This document shows positions 17,856 to 27,521 of a DNA stretch of 64,000 nt, in pieces; the stretch's first letter is position 1, and each line of letters begins with the position of its first letter. The notes beneath the pieces are model-generated. The model was not told where the DNA came from, made no database searches, and saw only the letters and a list, made by a program, of their open reading frames with translations. Both the position numbers and the translations under genes were made by a program. Source of the stretch: JBMDXB01 sp048594885 (lineage in GTDB: Bacteria; Acidobacteriota; Vicinamibacteria; Vicinamibacterales; 2-12-FULL-66-21); NCBI GenBank assembly GCA_048594885.1, contig JBMDXB010000172.1, positions 42,117-106,116 of the forward strand, read 5' to 3'.

Positions 17856-18844
17856 CGCCTCACCCGCTCGCGCCGCCGGCCGCCCCGACGGTATCCGTCG
17901 TCGTGCCGGTCTACAACGAGGAGGAGAGCCTGCGGGAGCTGCTGGCGTCCATCGACGCCGCCATCGCGCCGTCGCATGAGCGTCATGAAGTGGTGTTCGT
18001 GGACGACGGGTCGACGGACGGCACGCTCGAACAGCTCAAGACGCTCGCGAAGACCCACGACCACGTCCGTGTCTTCTCCTTCAGACGGAATCTGGGCAAG
18101 TCGGCCGCGCTTCTGTGCGGCTTCGCCAGGGCGGCCGGCCAGTACATCCTGACCATGGACGCGGACCTGCAGGACGATCCGCGCAATTTTCCGCGGATGC
18201 GCGACGAGCTCCTCTCCGAGGAGGCCGATATCGTCAGTGGATGGCGCAAAGAGCGGCGTGATGCCGCGGTAAAGATCCTGTTCTCCCAATTGTTCAACCG
18301 GCTCGTGATCCGCTGGCTGTTCGGCGCCTCCTTCAAGGACATGAACAGCGGCCTGAAGTTGTACAGAGCCGACGTCGCCCGGGACTTGAATCTCTACGGC
18401 GGCATGCATCGCTTCATCCCGCTCATCGCGACGGAGATGGGCTACCGTGTCGTCGAGTGTCCGGTCAGCCACGGCGAGCGGAAGTACGGCGTGTCCAAAT
18501 ACTCGCCGGTGAAGGTCCTGACGGAAATGCCGGACCTGCTCACGGTCTTCTTCCTGATCAAGTACACCGCGCGGCCGCTGCACTTCTTCGGCAGAATCGG
18601 TTCGGTCCTGATGGCCATCGGTTTTCTCTGCCTCTTGTACTTGACGATTCTCTGGACGCAGAGCATCCCGATCGGCACCAGGCCGCTGCTGACGTTCGGT
18701 GTCCTGTTGATGGTCATCGGCGGTCAGACGGTCTTCACCGGTCTACTCGCGGACCTCATCGTCAATGTGAGCCGCGATCGCAAGCGGGAGTTCCCTCTGA
18801 AGTACGCGTCGGATTCGGCCGTCGATCCTGGAGCGCCCCTGTAG
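17852..18844 (+). CDS. Family 2 glycosyltransferase (DPM1/GtrB-like) with C-terminal membrane anchor
   Basis: A 330-residue protein starting at a GTG that overlaps the M1 peptidase stop (GTGA). The N-terminal GT-A domain shows VVVPVYNEEESL, VFVDDGSTDGT and the metal-binding MDADLQDDP. The C-terminus has two membrane helices (about 247-269 and 282-306). This is the layout of polyprenyl-phosphate sugar transferases (ArnC, GtrB, DPM1), which load glucose, mannose or modified sugars onto undecaprenyl phosphate on the cytoplasmic face. It opens the polysaccharide/glycan cluster. Confidence 0.92.
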   Translation: MTPHPLAPPAAPTVSVVVPVYNEEESLRELLASIDAAIAPSHERHEVVFVDDGSTDGTLEQLKTLAKTHDHVRVFSFRRNLGKSAALLCGFARAAGQYILTMDADLQDDPRNFPRMRDELLSEEADIVSGWRKERRDAAVKILFSQLFNRLVIRWLFGASFKDMNSGLKLYRADVARDLNLYGGMHRFIPLIATEMGYRVVECPVSHGERKYGVSKYSPVKVLTEMPDLLTVFFLIKYTARPLHFFGRIGSVLMAIGFLCLLYLTILWTQSIPIGTRPLLTFGVLLMVIGGQTVFTGLLADLIVNVSRDRKREFPLKYASDSAVDPGAPL

Positions 18845-18847
18845 GCC

Positions 18848-19780
18848 GTGCCATCGCCTGCGTACAAACGGTGGCTGACTGGCGGCGCGATGGCCGTCCT
18901 GCTGGCCGCCATCGCATTCCACGTGTGGAGATCGCGCGAGGAGCTCGCGAGCGTTCAGCGCCTCTCGTTGCAGATGCTGGTCGGCACGGGCCTGGTCCAG
19001 CTCCTGTCGCAGGTGCTGTTGAACGGATCGCTGCTGCTTCCGCTGCGGACCTGTCTCAAGGCGCTCGGCTTCTGGGAGCTCTACGTGGTCCGGACCGGAG
19101 GGTTGTTCCTGGGCTCGCTGGTGCCGGTCGCCGGTGGCCTTGCGGTACGGCTCGCCTATCTCAAGAGTCGAGGCATCACCTACGCCGATTTCACGTGGGC
19201 CACGCTGTTTACGAACGTGCTCGGGCTGAGTGCCGCGGCCGTGCTCGGCGTGGCCGCCACCGGACTGTTGTGGATCACCGCGGGCCGTGTCCCTGCAGCC
19301 ATCATCGGCATATCGGCGGCCGTATTGATCACCAGTGTGGCGGCAGTCGCAACGTTCGAGCTCATACCGCGGATCACGCGGCATCAGCGGCTGCAGAAGT
19401 GGCGGTGGCTTTCCAGCATGAGCAGCCTGACGACGAGCCGTGGGATGGCGGGCTCGGTGTTCGGACTGTCGCTGGGGCGTCACGTCGCCAACTTCGTGAC
19501 GTTCGGGCTGCTGTATCAGTCGCTCTCGGGAGGACCCCATGATTTTCTGGCCGGCGGCGTGGTCTACGCGCTGACGAGCCCGGTCAGAATCGTGATGATC
19601 ACCCCCGGGAACGTCGGCGTTGCCGAGTGGGTCGTCGCACTCGTCGGCAAGGTGCTCGCGTTCGATGTCACCACCGGATTGATCGTGGCGCTCGCGTTCC
19701 GCGGCGTCGCGCTCGTCGCTCAGATCGCGGGCGCGTTGTTCGGATCGGCGTCGCTCGCCCTCGGAAGACGGCCGTCGTGA
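18848..19780 (+). CDS. Flippase-like / LPG-synthase-type transmembrane protein (UPF0104)
   Basis: A 310-residue polytopic protein with GTG start 3 nt after the GT2 stop. About eight hydrophobic segments are visible. The GGLAVRLAYLKSRGI motif and the C-terminal TPGNVGVAEWVVALVG segment are typical of the AglD/MprF-N/UPF0104 superfamily. Members of this family sit beside GT2 genes and are thought to help flip or present lipid-linked intermediates. Its place between a polyprenyl-phosphate glycosyltransferase and a pyruvyltransferase supports such a role. Its end overlaps the next gene by 4 nt. Confidence 0.85.
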   Translation: MPSPAYKRWLTGGAMAVLLAAIAFHVWRSREELASVQRLSLQMLVGTGLVQLLSQVLLNGSLLLPLRTCLKALGFWELYVVRTGGLFLGSLVPVAGGLAVRLAYLKSRGITYADFTWATLFTNVLGLSAAAVLGVAATGLLWITAGRVPAAIIGISAAVLITSVAAVATFELIPRITRHQRLQKWRWLSSMSSLTTSRGMAGSVFGLSLGRHVANFVTFGLLYQSLSGGPHDFLAGGVVYALTSPVRIVMITPGNVGVAEWVVALVGKVLAFDVTTGLIVALAFRGVALVAQIAGALFGSASLALGRRPS

Positions 19781-20799
19781 GAATCCTGGTCCTCCACGCG
19801 TGGCTCAAGGGCAATCTCGGGGACGTGCTGCAGCTCTCGGTGCTGCTGTCGGCCTTGCGGGAGCTGAAGCCACGCGCGCTGGACCTGGCGGGATACCCGG
19901 CCCAACCCGCCGGCGAGACAGAGGAAGTCCTGAGGATCGCCGATCGTTACCTGCCTGATACCTTCCCTTGGTACTGGAAGCTGTCGCCAGCCATGATCGG
20001 AACGCTGCTGTTCGAGCCGTGGTGGAGAGCGCGCCGCAAGGCGCTCTTCTCGCAGTACGACGCCATCGTGTGCGCGCCCGGGCCGTATCTTGCCGAATAC
20101 GATCTGCGGGTGACGAGTGCGCTGGCCGACCTGACGATCGCCCGCGAGCTTGGACTACCGGTCATCCTGGCGAACCATTCGATCGGTCCCCTGCCGCCGG
20201 ATGGGATCGCCGCCGTCGCCGGGGCCACGGTTCGAATCGCGCGAGAGTCCTCGACGTATCGCTATTTGCGTGAGCGCGACGTGCCCGTAACCTTGTCCGC
20301 CGATCTGGCGTTCCTCTACCCGTATGCGCCATCGGGAGCGCCGGCGGACATCGACGGTCCGTATCGAGCGATCTTCCTGCGTTCCAACAATCTGGACGCG
20401 AATGCCCTCAGGATCGAAGGCGGTGCCCTCTACGAAGGCGCGCGCCTGATCGCGGAACCGTCGAACGATCGCATCGTGCTGGCCACGAGCGACTACCGGC
20501 GCGACGGGCGCTTTCTCGCGAAGGCGGCGCGCCGGCTTCATGTGCCCCCGGTCGCGTGCCGCAGCGTGACGGAGCTCGTGCGGGTGATCTCGGGGTCATC
20601 CGGCGTGATTTCCGATCGCTACCATCCCGCCATCTGCGCCGCGGTACTCCGCAGACCCGCGAAGGTGCTCGCGAACCGCGAGCCGCACAAAATGCAGGGG
20701 CTGACGAACCTTCTCGCCGAGAATACGCTGGTGGAGCTGCAGGAGCTTGCGCGCGCGGGATTGCGTGCCGTGCGCGAAGCGCTTCGACGCGACGTATGA
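19777..20799 (+). CDS. Polysaccharide pyruvyl transferase family protein
   Basis: A 340-residue soluble protein starting at a GTG within GTGA. It matches the CsaB/WcaK type: N-terminal VLHAWLKGNLGDVLQLSVLLSAL (the GNxGD motif), mid-protein APGPYLAEYD and GLPVILANHSIGP, and C-terminal SGSSGVISDRYHPAICAAVLRRP with the conserved DRxH. These enzymes move pyruvate from phosphoenolpyruvate onto sugar residues of exported polymers, giving acidic ketals. Flanking genes make a glycan substrate likely. Confidence 0.88.
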   Translation: MRILVLHAWLKGNLGDVLQLSVLLSALRELKPRALDLAGYPAQPAGETEEVLRIADRYLPDTFPWYWKLSPAMIGTLLFEPWWRARRKALFSQYDAIVCAPGPYLAEYDLRVTSALADLTIARELGLPVILANHSIGPLPPDGIAAVAGATVRIARESSTYRYLRERDVPVTLSADLAFLYPYAPSGAPADIDGPYRAIFLRSNNLDANALRIEGGALYEGARLIAEPSNDRIVLATSDYRRDGRFLAKAARRLHVPPVACRSVTELVRVISGSSGVISDRYHPAICAAVLRRPAKVLANREPHKMQGLTNLLAENTLVELQELARAGLRAVREALRRDV

Positions 20800-21971
20800 G
20801 AGAGAATCCACTGGGACGGCCCATTCGCCTGCTGTCGGTGTATCCCACCTTCTGGCCCCGCCAGGGAGGCGGACAGATGGTGCTCGCCGCCATCGCTCAG
20901 GGCCTCTCGCCGCAGATCACGAATACCGTGCTGACGCGGCGTCTTCACGACACGCCCGCACATCAACGCTACGAGTATCTGAGCGTGGAGCGCTTCTGGA
21001 ACCCGGCGCCGGCAATCTGGAAGGAGTACGCGACCGGCGTTCACCACGTCTCCTTCTGGAAGAAGAGCATCGTCACCGGGCTCGACGTCTTCTGCGCGTT
21101 GAGTCCCTTGCGCAGGCTGATGGCGGCGTCGGATCTCGTTCACCTGCACTTCCCGCTGCCGCTCGGCCTCAGCATCCTGATGGCACGTGCGCTGGTGAAG
21201 CGCCCCGTTGTCGTGACGGTTCATGGCAACGCCGACGTGTACGAGCTGCCACGCGCGCTCGAGCCGTTGACGCGCGCGGTGCTCCAGCGCGCCGACGCCG
21301 TCGTCAGCGTCAGCCTCGACCTGGGAGAATATCTGCGGAATGTGATGGGCGTGCGGCAGGTCACGGTGATTCCGAATGGAGTGGATGTCGACGAGTTCCG
21401 CCCCGGCGATCGTGAACGCGACGTGCTCAACCTCTTCTCGATTTCCCGGCTGGTGCCGCGAAAGAACATCGACGTCCTGATCGCCGCGGTGGAGCAGTTG
21501 ACGAGCGAGGGCATCGCCCTGTCGCTCACCATCGCGGGAACCGGGCCTGAGGAGGATCGAATCCGCCGCCTCGCGGAGCGTCTGCCCGGCACCGTCCACT
21601 TCATCGGGTTCATCGACGAAGCGCGCAAACGCAGCGTGCTCACGGACACCGACGTCTTCGTGCAGTTGTCGATTCGCGAGGGGCTGTCGATCGCCACGCT
21701 CGAAGCGCTCGCGTCCGGCGTTCCCTGCGTCGTGTCCAATCTGCCCGGCGTGCGGGAGCCGATCACGCCAGGCCAGACCGGCTGGTATGTCGACGACCCC
21801 GAGAACGTTCAGAGCGTCGTGGCGACGCTGCGCCGCGTGCTGGCCGACCGCGGCCGCCTTCCGGAGATGAAGCGAACCTGCCGCGCCGTGGCCGTCGAGC
21901 GATATTCCCTGCAGGCGATGTGCGAGGGCTATTGGAACGTGTTCACCGACCTTCTGAAGGCACGCGCGTGA
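20796..21971 (+). CDS. Family 4 glycosyltransferase (GT-B)
   Basis: A 391-residue protein starting at the ATG of an ATGA overlap. The N-terminal Rossmann-like half has the Gly-rich RQGGGQMVL acceptor loop. The C-terminal half has VIPNGVDVDEFRPG, SRLVPRKNIDVLI, IAGTGPEEDRIRRLA and the donor-binding EGLSIATLEALASGVPCVVSNLPGVREPI (E-x7-E retaining motif). It probably adds a hexose from a nucleotide sugar to the growing repeat unit. The next gene starts in a GTGA overlap, so this is one operon. Confidence 0.92.
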   Translation: MRENPLGRPIRLLSVYPTFWPRQGGGQMVLAAIAQGLSPQITNTVLTRRLHDTPAHQRYEYLSVERFWNPAPAIWKEYATGVHHVSFWKKSIVTGLDVFCALSPLRRLMAASDLVHLHFPLPLGLSILMARALVKRPVVVTVHGNADVYELPRALEPLTRAVLQRADAVVSVSLDLGEYLRNVMGVRQVTVIPNGVDVDEFRPGDRERDVLNLFSISRLVPRKNIDVLIAAVEQLTSEGIALSLTIAGTGPEEDRIRRLAERLPGTVHFIGFIDEARKRSVLTDTDVFVQLSIREGLSIATLEALASGVPCVVSNLPGVREPITPGQTGWYVDDPENVQSVVATLRRVLADRGRLPEMKRTCRAVAVERYSLQAMCEGYWNVFTDLLKARA

Positions 21972-22927
21972 CCGACTCAGCGAATCGTTCCCGGCGAACC
22001 GTGCTCGTCACCGGCGCTGCCGGGTTCATCGGCTCGACGCTCTGCCACCGTCTGATATCCGCGGGGCATCAGGTCATCGGATACGACAATCTCTCGCGCG
22101 GCAGCCGCAACTACCTGCCGGAAGGCGTTCGCCTGATCGAGGGGGACATTCGCGACAGCGGGCGCGTCGAGGCGACCGTCCGGTCGTCGAGGCCCGACCG
22201 GGTGATTCACCTGGCGGCCATGCACTACATCCCGGACTGCATTGCGCATCCGCAGGAAACGATGGACGTCAACGTGGAGGGCACGCGCCGTGTGCTCAAC
22301 GGTTGTCGCGGCAGCTCCGTGCAGTCCTTTGTGTTCGCGTCGACGGGAGCGGTGTATGCGCCGACGGATCGTCCGTGCGTCGAGGACGCGACGCCGCTCC
22401 AGCCGCTGGAGGTGTACGGCGAATCGAAACTCGCCGGCGAGCGACTCGTTGCCGCGTTTCACGGAGAGACCGGCATACCGGCGGCCACGCTGCGGCTGTT
22501 CAACGCGATCGGCCGGAACGAAACCAACCCGCACGTGGTGCCGCACATCTTCGAGTCGCTGCGGGCGTCTGACGTGATCCAGTTGGGAAACATGGCGCCG
22601 CGGCGCGACTACATCGACACGCGCGATGTGGCAGACGCCGTCATCGCAGTCGCCGGGAGGGACGGTCTGCGCGTCTACAACGTGGGCACCGGCGTGTCCG
22701 CGTCGGTCGAGGACATCGTCGAATCCCTGAGGCGCATCCTGGGCCGCCCGATTCAGGTCGTTCAGGAGCCGTCGCGGCTGCGGCCCACCGAGCGGATGCT
22801 GCTCGAAGCGGACATCGGGAAAATCCGCCGCGAAACGTCCTGGACGCCGCGCATCGCGCTGGAAGAGACGTTGCGGGATCTCGTCGCGGCCTATGGGCTG
22901 TCGCCGCAGACGAATCCGGCCACTTAG
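21968..22927 (+). CDS. NAD-dependent sugar epimerase/dehydratase
   Basis: A 319-residue extended SDR protein starting at GTG (GTGA overlap). The NAD-binding motif TGAAGFIGS lies near residue 15. The active-site Ser/Thr is in FASTGAVYAP and the catalytic Tyr-x3-Lys in YGESK. A typical PRRDYIDTRDVADAV segment is followed by NVGTGVSASVEDIV. The closest family type is UDP-glucose 4-epimerase, but the exact substrate cannot be told. It supplies an activated sugar to the neighbouring transferases. Confidence 0.9.
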   Translation: MTDSANRSRRTVLVTGAAGFIGSTLCHRLISAGHQVIGYDNLSRGSRNYLPEGVRLIEGDIRDSGRVEATVRSSRPDRVIHLAAMHYIPDCIAHPQETMDVNVEGTRRVLNGCRGSSVQSFVFASTGAVYAPTDRPCVEDATPLQPLEVYGESKLAGERLVAAFHGETGIPAATLRLFNAIGRNETNPHVVPHIFESLRASDVIQLGNMAPRRDYIDTRDVADAVIAVAGRDGLRVYNVGTGVSASVEDIVESLRRILGRPIQVVQEPSRLRPTERMLLEADIGKIRRETSWTPRIALEETLRDLVAAYGLSPQTNPAT

Positions 22928-22943
22928 AGAGGCCGTCCGCGCC

Positions 22944-24323
22944 ATGCCACAGGACACTCCGGACGCGCCGCACGAGCTCCCACCGTCTCACGCCGGTGTT
23001 CGCAAGCAGTTCTACGTCCTCCTCCTCGTCGTTGCCGCCAGCATCGTCGGAGCGCGCATCTTGACGGCGCCGCACTCGTTCTCGAGCAACGACCGGTCCC
23101 GCTGGGGAACGGTTCGGGCGCTCGTTGAGACGGGCAGCTACTCCATTGGCCGCCGCGAGGCACAGCCGGATGGGAGGTATCGCGACTCAGGCATCGTGAC
23201 GATTCCCGGCTGGGAATCGATCGACGTCGTGATGCATCCGACCACCCGCCGCTTCTACTCCAGCAAGCCGACGCTGCTGCCGACGGTCGTCGCCGTCGAG
23301 TATTGGGTGCTGCGCAACGCGTTGAACCTCGACCTCTGGAGCGAGCGGCTCGCCGTGGTTCGAACGATTCTGCTCACGTTCAATCTGGTGCCGTTCGTCC
23401 TGTACCTCATCGCGTTCGCGCACCTGATCGAGCGGCTCGGCACGACGACGTGGGGACGGCTGTTCGTCTTCGCCACGGCAGGATTGGCGACGTTCGTGTC
23501 CGGCTTCCTGCCAAGCCTGAACAACCACACAGTGGCAGCCATGGGCGCGCTGTTCGCCGTGTATCAATGCCTCCGCATCCAACTGGACGAGGATCGGCCG
23601 GCGTGGCGGTTCGTGCTTGCCGGTTTGTTCGCCGGGTGGACCGCGTGCAACGAGCTGCCTGCAGCCTCGCTGGCTTTGGGGGTACTGCTCTGGCTGGTGC
23701 GCCTCCAGCCTCGTGACACCATCCGCCTGGCGCTGCCGGCCATGTTGTTACCGGTAGTCGCGTACCTCGTGACGCAATACCTGGCCGTGGGCTCGGTGTT
23801 GCCGACGTACGCGCAAAAGAGCTGGTACGAGTATCCCGGCAGCTACTGGGTCACTGAAAAAGGCATCGACAGCCTGGACGAGCCCAAACTCGTGTATGCG
23901 GCGCACCTGCTCGTGGGTCATACCGGGATCCTGTCACTGACGCCGGTCCTCCTGCTTGGGTGGATTGGGATGGTTCGGACGGCGATGCGCGGACCAGAAA
24001 TCGAACCCGCAGGTTTGCCGTTTCGTACGCTTGGCCCGCTGACGGCGGCGCTGACCGCGCTGACCTTCGTCTTCTACGTAATCCGGACGAACAGTTACGG
24101 CGGGACCACGGCGGGACCGCGGTGGTTCTTCTGGCTCGTGCCGTTGTGGCTGCTCACGATGATCCCTGAAGCGGATCGCTGGGCGCAGAACCGGCGCCTC
24201 CGCACACTCGCGTTCGTACTGCTGGCCTGCTCGATTGTCTCGGTGAGTTATGCGTTGGAGAATCCGTGGCGGCACTCGTGGCTCTTCACGGTGTTTCGCC
24301 ACTTGCGGATCATCGCGTATTAG
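22944..24323 (+). CDS. Polytopic membrane protein, unknown function in glycan cluster
   Basis: A 459-residue protein from the ATG at 22,944. It has one N-terminal helix (about 32-50), a periplasmic-type loop with YSIGRREAQPDGRYRD and RFYSSKPTLLPTV, and about nine further helices. The topology and early acidic/aromatic loop recall GT-C or O-antigen-polymerase-like proteins, but no diagnostic DXD-type motif is clear. It is last in the plus-strand cluster and overlaps the convergent gene by 4 bp at the palindromic stops. Confidence 0.65.
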   Translation: MPQDTPDAPHELPPSHAGVRKQFYVLLLVVAASIVGARILTAPHSFSSNDRSRWGTVRALVETGSYSIGRREAQPDGRYRDSGIVTIPGWESIDVVMHPTTRRFYSSKPTLLPTVVAVEYWVLRNALNLDLWSERLAVVRTILLTFNLVPFVLYLIAFAHLIERLGTTTWGRLFVFATAGLATFVSGFLPSLNNHTVAAMGALFAVYQCLRIQLDEDRPAWRFVLAGLFAGWTACNELPAASLALGVLLWLVRLQPRDTIRLALPAMLLPVVAYLVTQYLAVGSVLPTYAQKSWYEYPGSYWVTEKGIDSLDEPKLVYAAHLLVGHTGILSLTPVLLLGWIGMVRTAMRGPEIEPAGLPFRTLGPLTAALTALTFVFYVIRTNSYGGTTAGPRWFFWLVPLWLLTMIPEADRWAQNRRLRTLAFVLLACSIVSVSYALENPWRHSWLFTVFRHLRIIAY

Positions 24324-26464
24324 ATGCTCGCACCTGCGAGGCGATCGCCGATGCTTCTCGGTGCGGAAACGCGATACAGCATGCAGGCGCCGGCGCTAAA
24401 GACGGCGATCGCCAGAAGCGAGATCCATTGATACCGCGGGTACTCCAGCCGCACGACATAGCTGCCGCTTTCCGGAGCACGGAACGCGAGCTGGCCGTCC
24501 TGGTCGAACAGCGGAACGGAACGCTCTCCCAGGTATGCGCGCCAGGCCGGGTAGTAGTTCGTGCGGAGAACCACGGGAGAGCCCGCGGTGACATCCTGGA
24601 GCTCGACGTCGCCGCCGAGGAAGTCGAGGCGAGCCAACCGCGCGCTGCCGGCCGCGGTGACGGCCGATCTCGTGTCGACGTCCGGCAGCACGAACTCCGA
24701 CCACAGGCCGCCGCGCCACTGCTCGGTGAAGCTACCGCTTCGCCGAAGATACTCGCGCGAGGCATCGGTCCAGACGAACAGGTGCTTCACGCCCCATCGC
24801 TTCATCTCGGCGGCGAACTCCTCCGCCGGCGTCTCGGCGATCGCCTTGCCTCGAAACGTCCCCGCCCCCACGATCTGCCCGCGCCACACGTTCCAGACGT
24901 AGCCGTCGATCATCTGGCTGTAGAACCGCTGGCCGGCAACTGAGGGCAGGAGTCCCTCGAAATGCACGTCGAACGGCGTCCGCGGGCTGCGGCGCTGCGG
25001 ATCGGCGTCCATGTCGCGGTGCGGGCTGACTTCCACGAGGATCATGTTGCCGTCCGCGGCGGCGATGCGATCGATCAGCGGAGGATCGAACGCGCGCAGC
25101 TCCGGGACGTGCCGGACCGGGTCGAGCGGAATCTGCACGAACACTCCGAGCACCGCGACGAGCGCCAGCGCCAGCGTGCGGCTGCCGGCCCGGTCGAGCA
25201 GAAACCCGGCGAGCGCAGGACCCAGCAGCAGCGGGTACATGTGCTGAATCCGATCGAACAGCGCGCCGGCCTGTGGAGTGTTCAGCCGGAGCAGCACGAG
25301 CGTCGCGATGCACGCCCATGCGTAAAATCCCGTGCGCGAACGTCCCCGGCCAAGCGCCGTGATCCCCACGACCGGCAACCACACATAGAGGAGGCTCGGA
25401 TAGTGGTTGAACCAGCGGTGCGGCAGGACCAGCATCTCGACGTTGTAGAAGAACGATCGTGCCGCGGCGGGCCAGTCGACCGGAGCTTTGGGATCGTAGG
25501 TGACGTTGTTGAAGCTCACGTACGCGGGGAAGCGCAGCGATTCCCAATACACCGGCAGCGCGGCGACTCCAGCGATCCCGGCCGCGAGCACGAGGCGGAT
25601 TGCGGCGCGCAGATCGCGGAAGTACACCGCCTCCAGCAGGAGGTAGATCGCCGCGTAGACGAAGAACGCCGTGTGCGAGTACAGCGCCAGCGTCAGGCCG
25701 AGCATCAGCACCGGGCCGCCCCACCGCCGTCCCAAACGCGCGGCTCTGCTCCCCGCAAGCGCAACGCCGGTACAGAACACGCCGACGAGCGAGTTCGTGT
25801 CGCCGCTCGATCCAAGAATGCCGAGGTACCCCGCGGTGAAGACCGACGCCAGTCCCGCCGCCAGCATCGCGGCCTCGGGTCGGTCGTGATGAAGGTCCCA
25901 CCAGACGAAGGCCGGCACCGACAGGAACAGAAACACGTGGAGCACGTGATAGCCGACCGTGTCGCCGAACAGCGTCATCGGCACGAGCGCCAGTACGGCA
26001 AAGCTCTGCGCGATGTCGGTCGATGTCGGATATCCGCCCATCAGCCACCAGTTCCAGCCGACGACGACGCCGCGCCGCAGCAGGTGGACGCCGCTCACCG
26101 CTGCCTGGAACAATTCCGTCCAGTCGTCCTTGAACGGGATCTGCGACCACTGGGAGGGAGGCAGCAGCGACAGCACGCTGAACACGAGGATGGCGGCCCC
26201 TCCGATCAGCAGCAGCCACGAAGGCACCCGTCCCATCGTCACCGGCGCGCCGACCCGCCGCCATGCGAGCGCCGCCAACGCCGTGGCGGTCAGCAGTGCC
26301 AGCGCGTACCACGGCCGTCGTGCGCCGTGGAGTGCCGCCGGCAGCGCGGCCCATTTCGAGGTGAGAAAGAAGTTGGCCCAGGCCAGGGCGAGGGACAGTG
26401 CGAGGGCGAGCCGCGGCGCCCACTCGGGCAGAGTGAGACCGCGGCCGCGAGCTTCTGGTGACAT
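24320..26464 (-). CDS. Large polytopic membrane protein, GT-C/YfhO-like
   Basis: A 714-residue protein with about twelve helices in the first 480 residues and a soluble C-terminal domain of about 210 residues before a last helix (IAVFSAGACMLYRVSA). The first extracytoplasmic loop contains FKDDWTELFQ, placing acidic residues where GT-C transferases bind the lipid-linked sugar. The C-terminal part (NYYPAWRAYLGERSVPLFDQDGQLAF) resembles the end of YfhO/DUF6541-type membrane proteins. It converges with the glycan cluster and may act in the same pathway on the periplasmic side. Confidence 0.65.
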   Translation of the reverse strand: MSPEARGRGLTLPEWAPRLALALSLALAWANFFLTSKWAALPAALHGARRPWYALALLTATALAALAWRRVGAPVTMGRVPSWLLLIGGAAILVFSVLSLLPPSQWSQIPFKDDWTELFQAAVSGVHLLRRGVVVGWNWWLMGGYPTSTDIAQSFAVLALVPMTLFGDTVGYHVLHVFLFLSVPAFVWWDLHHDRPEAAMLAAGLASVFTAGYLGILGSSGDTNSLVGVFCTGVALAGSRAARLGRRWGGPVLMLGLTLALYSHTAFFVYAAIYLLLEAVYFRDLRAAIRLVLAAGIAGVAALPVYWESLRFPAYVSFNNVTYDPKAPVDWPAAARSFFYNVEMLVLPHRWFNHYPSLLYVWLPVVGITALGRGRSRTGFYAWACIATLVLLRLNTPQAGALFDRIQHMYPLLLGPALAGFLLDRAGSRTLALALVAVLGVFVQIPLDPVRHVPELRAFDPPLIDRIAAADGNMILVEVSPHRDMDADPQRRSPRTPFDVHFEGLLPSVAGQRFYSQMIDGYVWNVWRGQIVGAGTFRGKAIAETPAEEFAAEMKRWGVKHLFVWTDASREYLRRSGSFTEQWRGGLWSEFVLPDVDTRSAVTAAGSARLARLDFLGGDVELQDVTAGSPVVLRTNYYPAWRAYLGERSVPLFDQDGQLAFRAPESGSYVVRLEYPRYQWISLLAIAVFSAGACMLYRVSAPRSIGDRLAGASI

Positions 26465-26483
26465 CCGAGTAAAGAGTTTAGCG

Positions 26484-27515
26484 TCAGGAACGGGTCGGGC
26501 GCGCGTTGAGCGGACGGTGCGTCACGGCCGGCCAGATGAACGCCACGAAGGCGGCGGAGAGCATCAGCAGTCGCGTCAGCACCCGGCGCCCGCGCGGCGC
26601 GACGCCAGTAGCCATGCGGGCTTCGGCCACGGGCGTCTCGCCGGGCGACACTACGACTTCGACGTCGCCGTGCGCGTGATCGGCGGCCCACCACTGCTGC
26701 GCGATCTCCGCAGATGGGACGATGGCGACGACTTCGGCGGTGACCGCAGGCGCTCGTTTCGCCGCCTTGGCCGACGCGCGCGAAAGCGCGACGACGTGGG
26801 TGCCGGCGGTCGAAGGCATCCATCCCAGCGCGCGGGCGTAGACGTTCGTGAAATGACCCAGCCGCGACGGGTGCGGGACCACGTGGAAGACGAGCTGCTT
26901 GCGCTCGCCGATGAACAGCAGATCGCCGGCGTCGCGCATCCGCCGCAGTACGTCGCGGATCTCGTAGACGGTCTCGATCGGCGTGTTCACCAGCGCGATG
27001 TCGAACGCCAGCCCCATCGTGTGCATCGGCACCGACGTCGTGGCATTGCCGTTCGTGGAGCGCAGCGCGCCCTGGTACTCGGTGTGGCGCACGAGGCTGG
27101 TGACCTCGAGCGGACCGGACTTCACGCGCGACGCCACTTCGAGCAGCGCGCCAATTGTCGCGGGACGCGCGGCGATGTAGCTTTTCTGATTCGCGAGGTC
27201 CTTCTCGCCAATGGGCGATGGACCCATGACCCGTGGCCTCACGTTGAACCGCACGGTGTCATCCGGCAGCGGCGCAAGGCCACCGTTCCACAGCGCGCCT
27301 TCGAGCTCCGAGTACCCGTCGAGGACGAGCAGATCGAGGTGACTGCGATACGCATCCTTGATCCGCCTGGAATCGCGGGCGCTTTCCGGGCCGAGCGACA
27401 CCATCATGCGGTCGAGCGCCTTGATGAACGCCTTGTCGTACGAAGACGAGGCGTGGACGGTTGCGGGCCACATCCAGAGCAGTGGCACAATGAGGGCGAC
27501 AAATCCTTTGGACAC
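26484..27515 (-). CDS. Exported M15-like peptidase (DUF5715-type)
   Basis: A 343-residue protein with signal peptide (FVALIVPLLWMWPATVHASS) and a C-terminal hydrophobic segment (about 317-334) that would anchor it. The core contains SLVRHTEYQGAL followed by SVPMHTMGLAFDIAL, the S-R...H-x-x-G-x-A-x-D zinc pattern of D-Ala-D-Ala carboxypeptidase/VanY-type (M15) enzymes, and a later FHVVPHP which would supply the third ligand. It therefore probably trims peptidoglycan stem peptides. It lies 6 nt after the exonuclease gene, at the end of the seven-gene minus-strand run. Confidence 0.7.
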   Translation of the reverse strand: MSKGFVALIVPLLWMWPATVHASSSYDKAFIKALDRMMVSLGPESARDSRRIKDAYRSHLDLLVLDGYSELEGALWNGGLAPLPDDTVRFNVRPRVMGPSPIGEKDLANQKSYIAARPATIGALLEVASRVKSGPLEVTSLVRHTEYQGALRSTNGNATTSVPMHTMGLAFDIALVNTPIETVYEIRDVLRRMRDAGDLLFIGERKQLVFHVVPHPSRLGHFTNVYARALGWMPSTAGTHVVALSRASAKAAKRAPAVTAEVVAIVPSAEIAQQWWAADHAHGDVEVVVSPGETPVAEARMATGVAPRGRRVLTRLLMLSAAFVAFIWPAVTHRPLNARPTRS

Positions 27516-27521
27516 AGCGAG

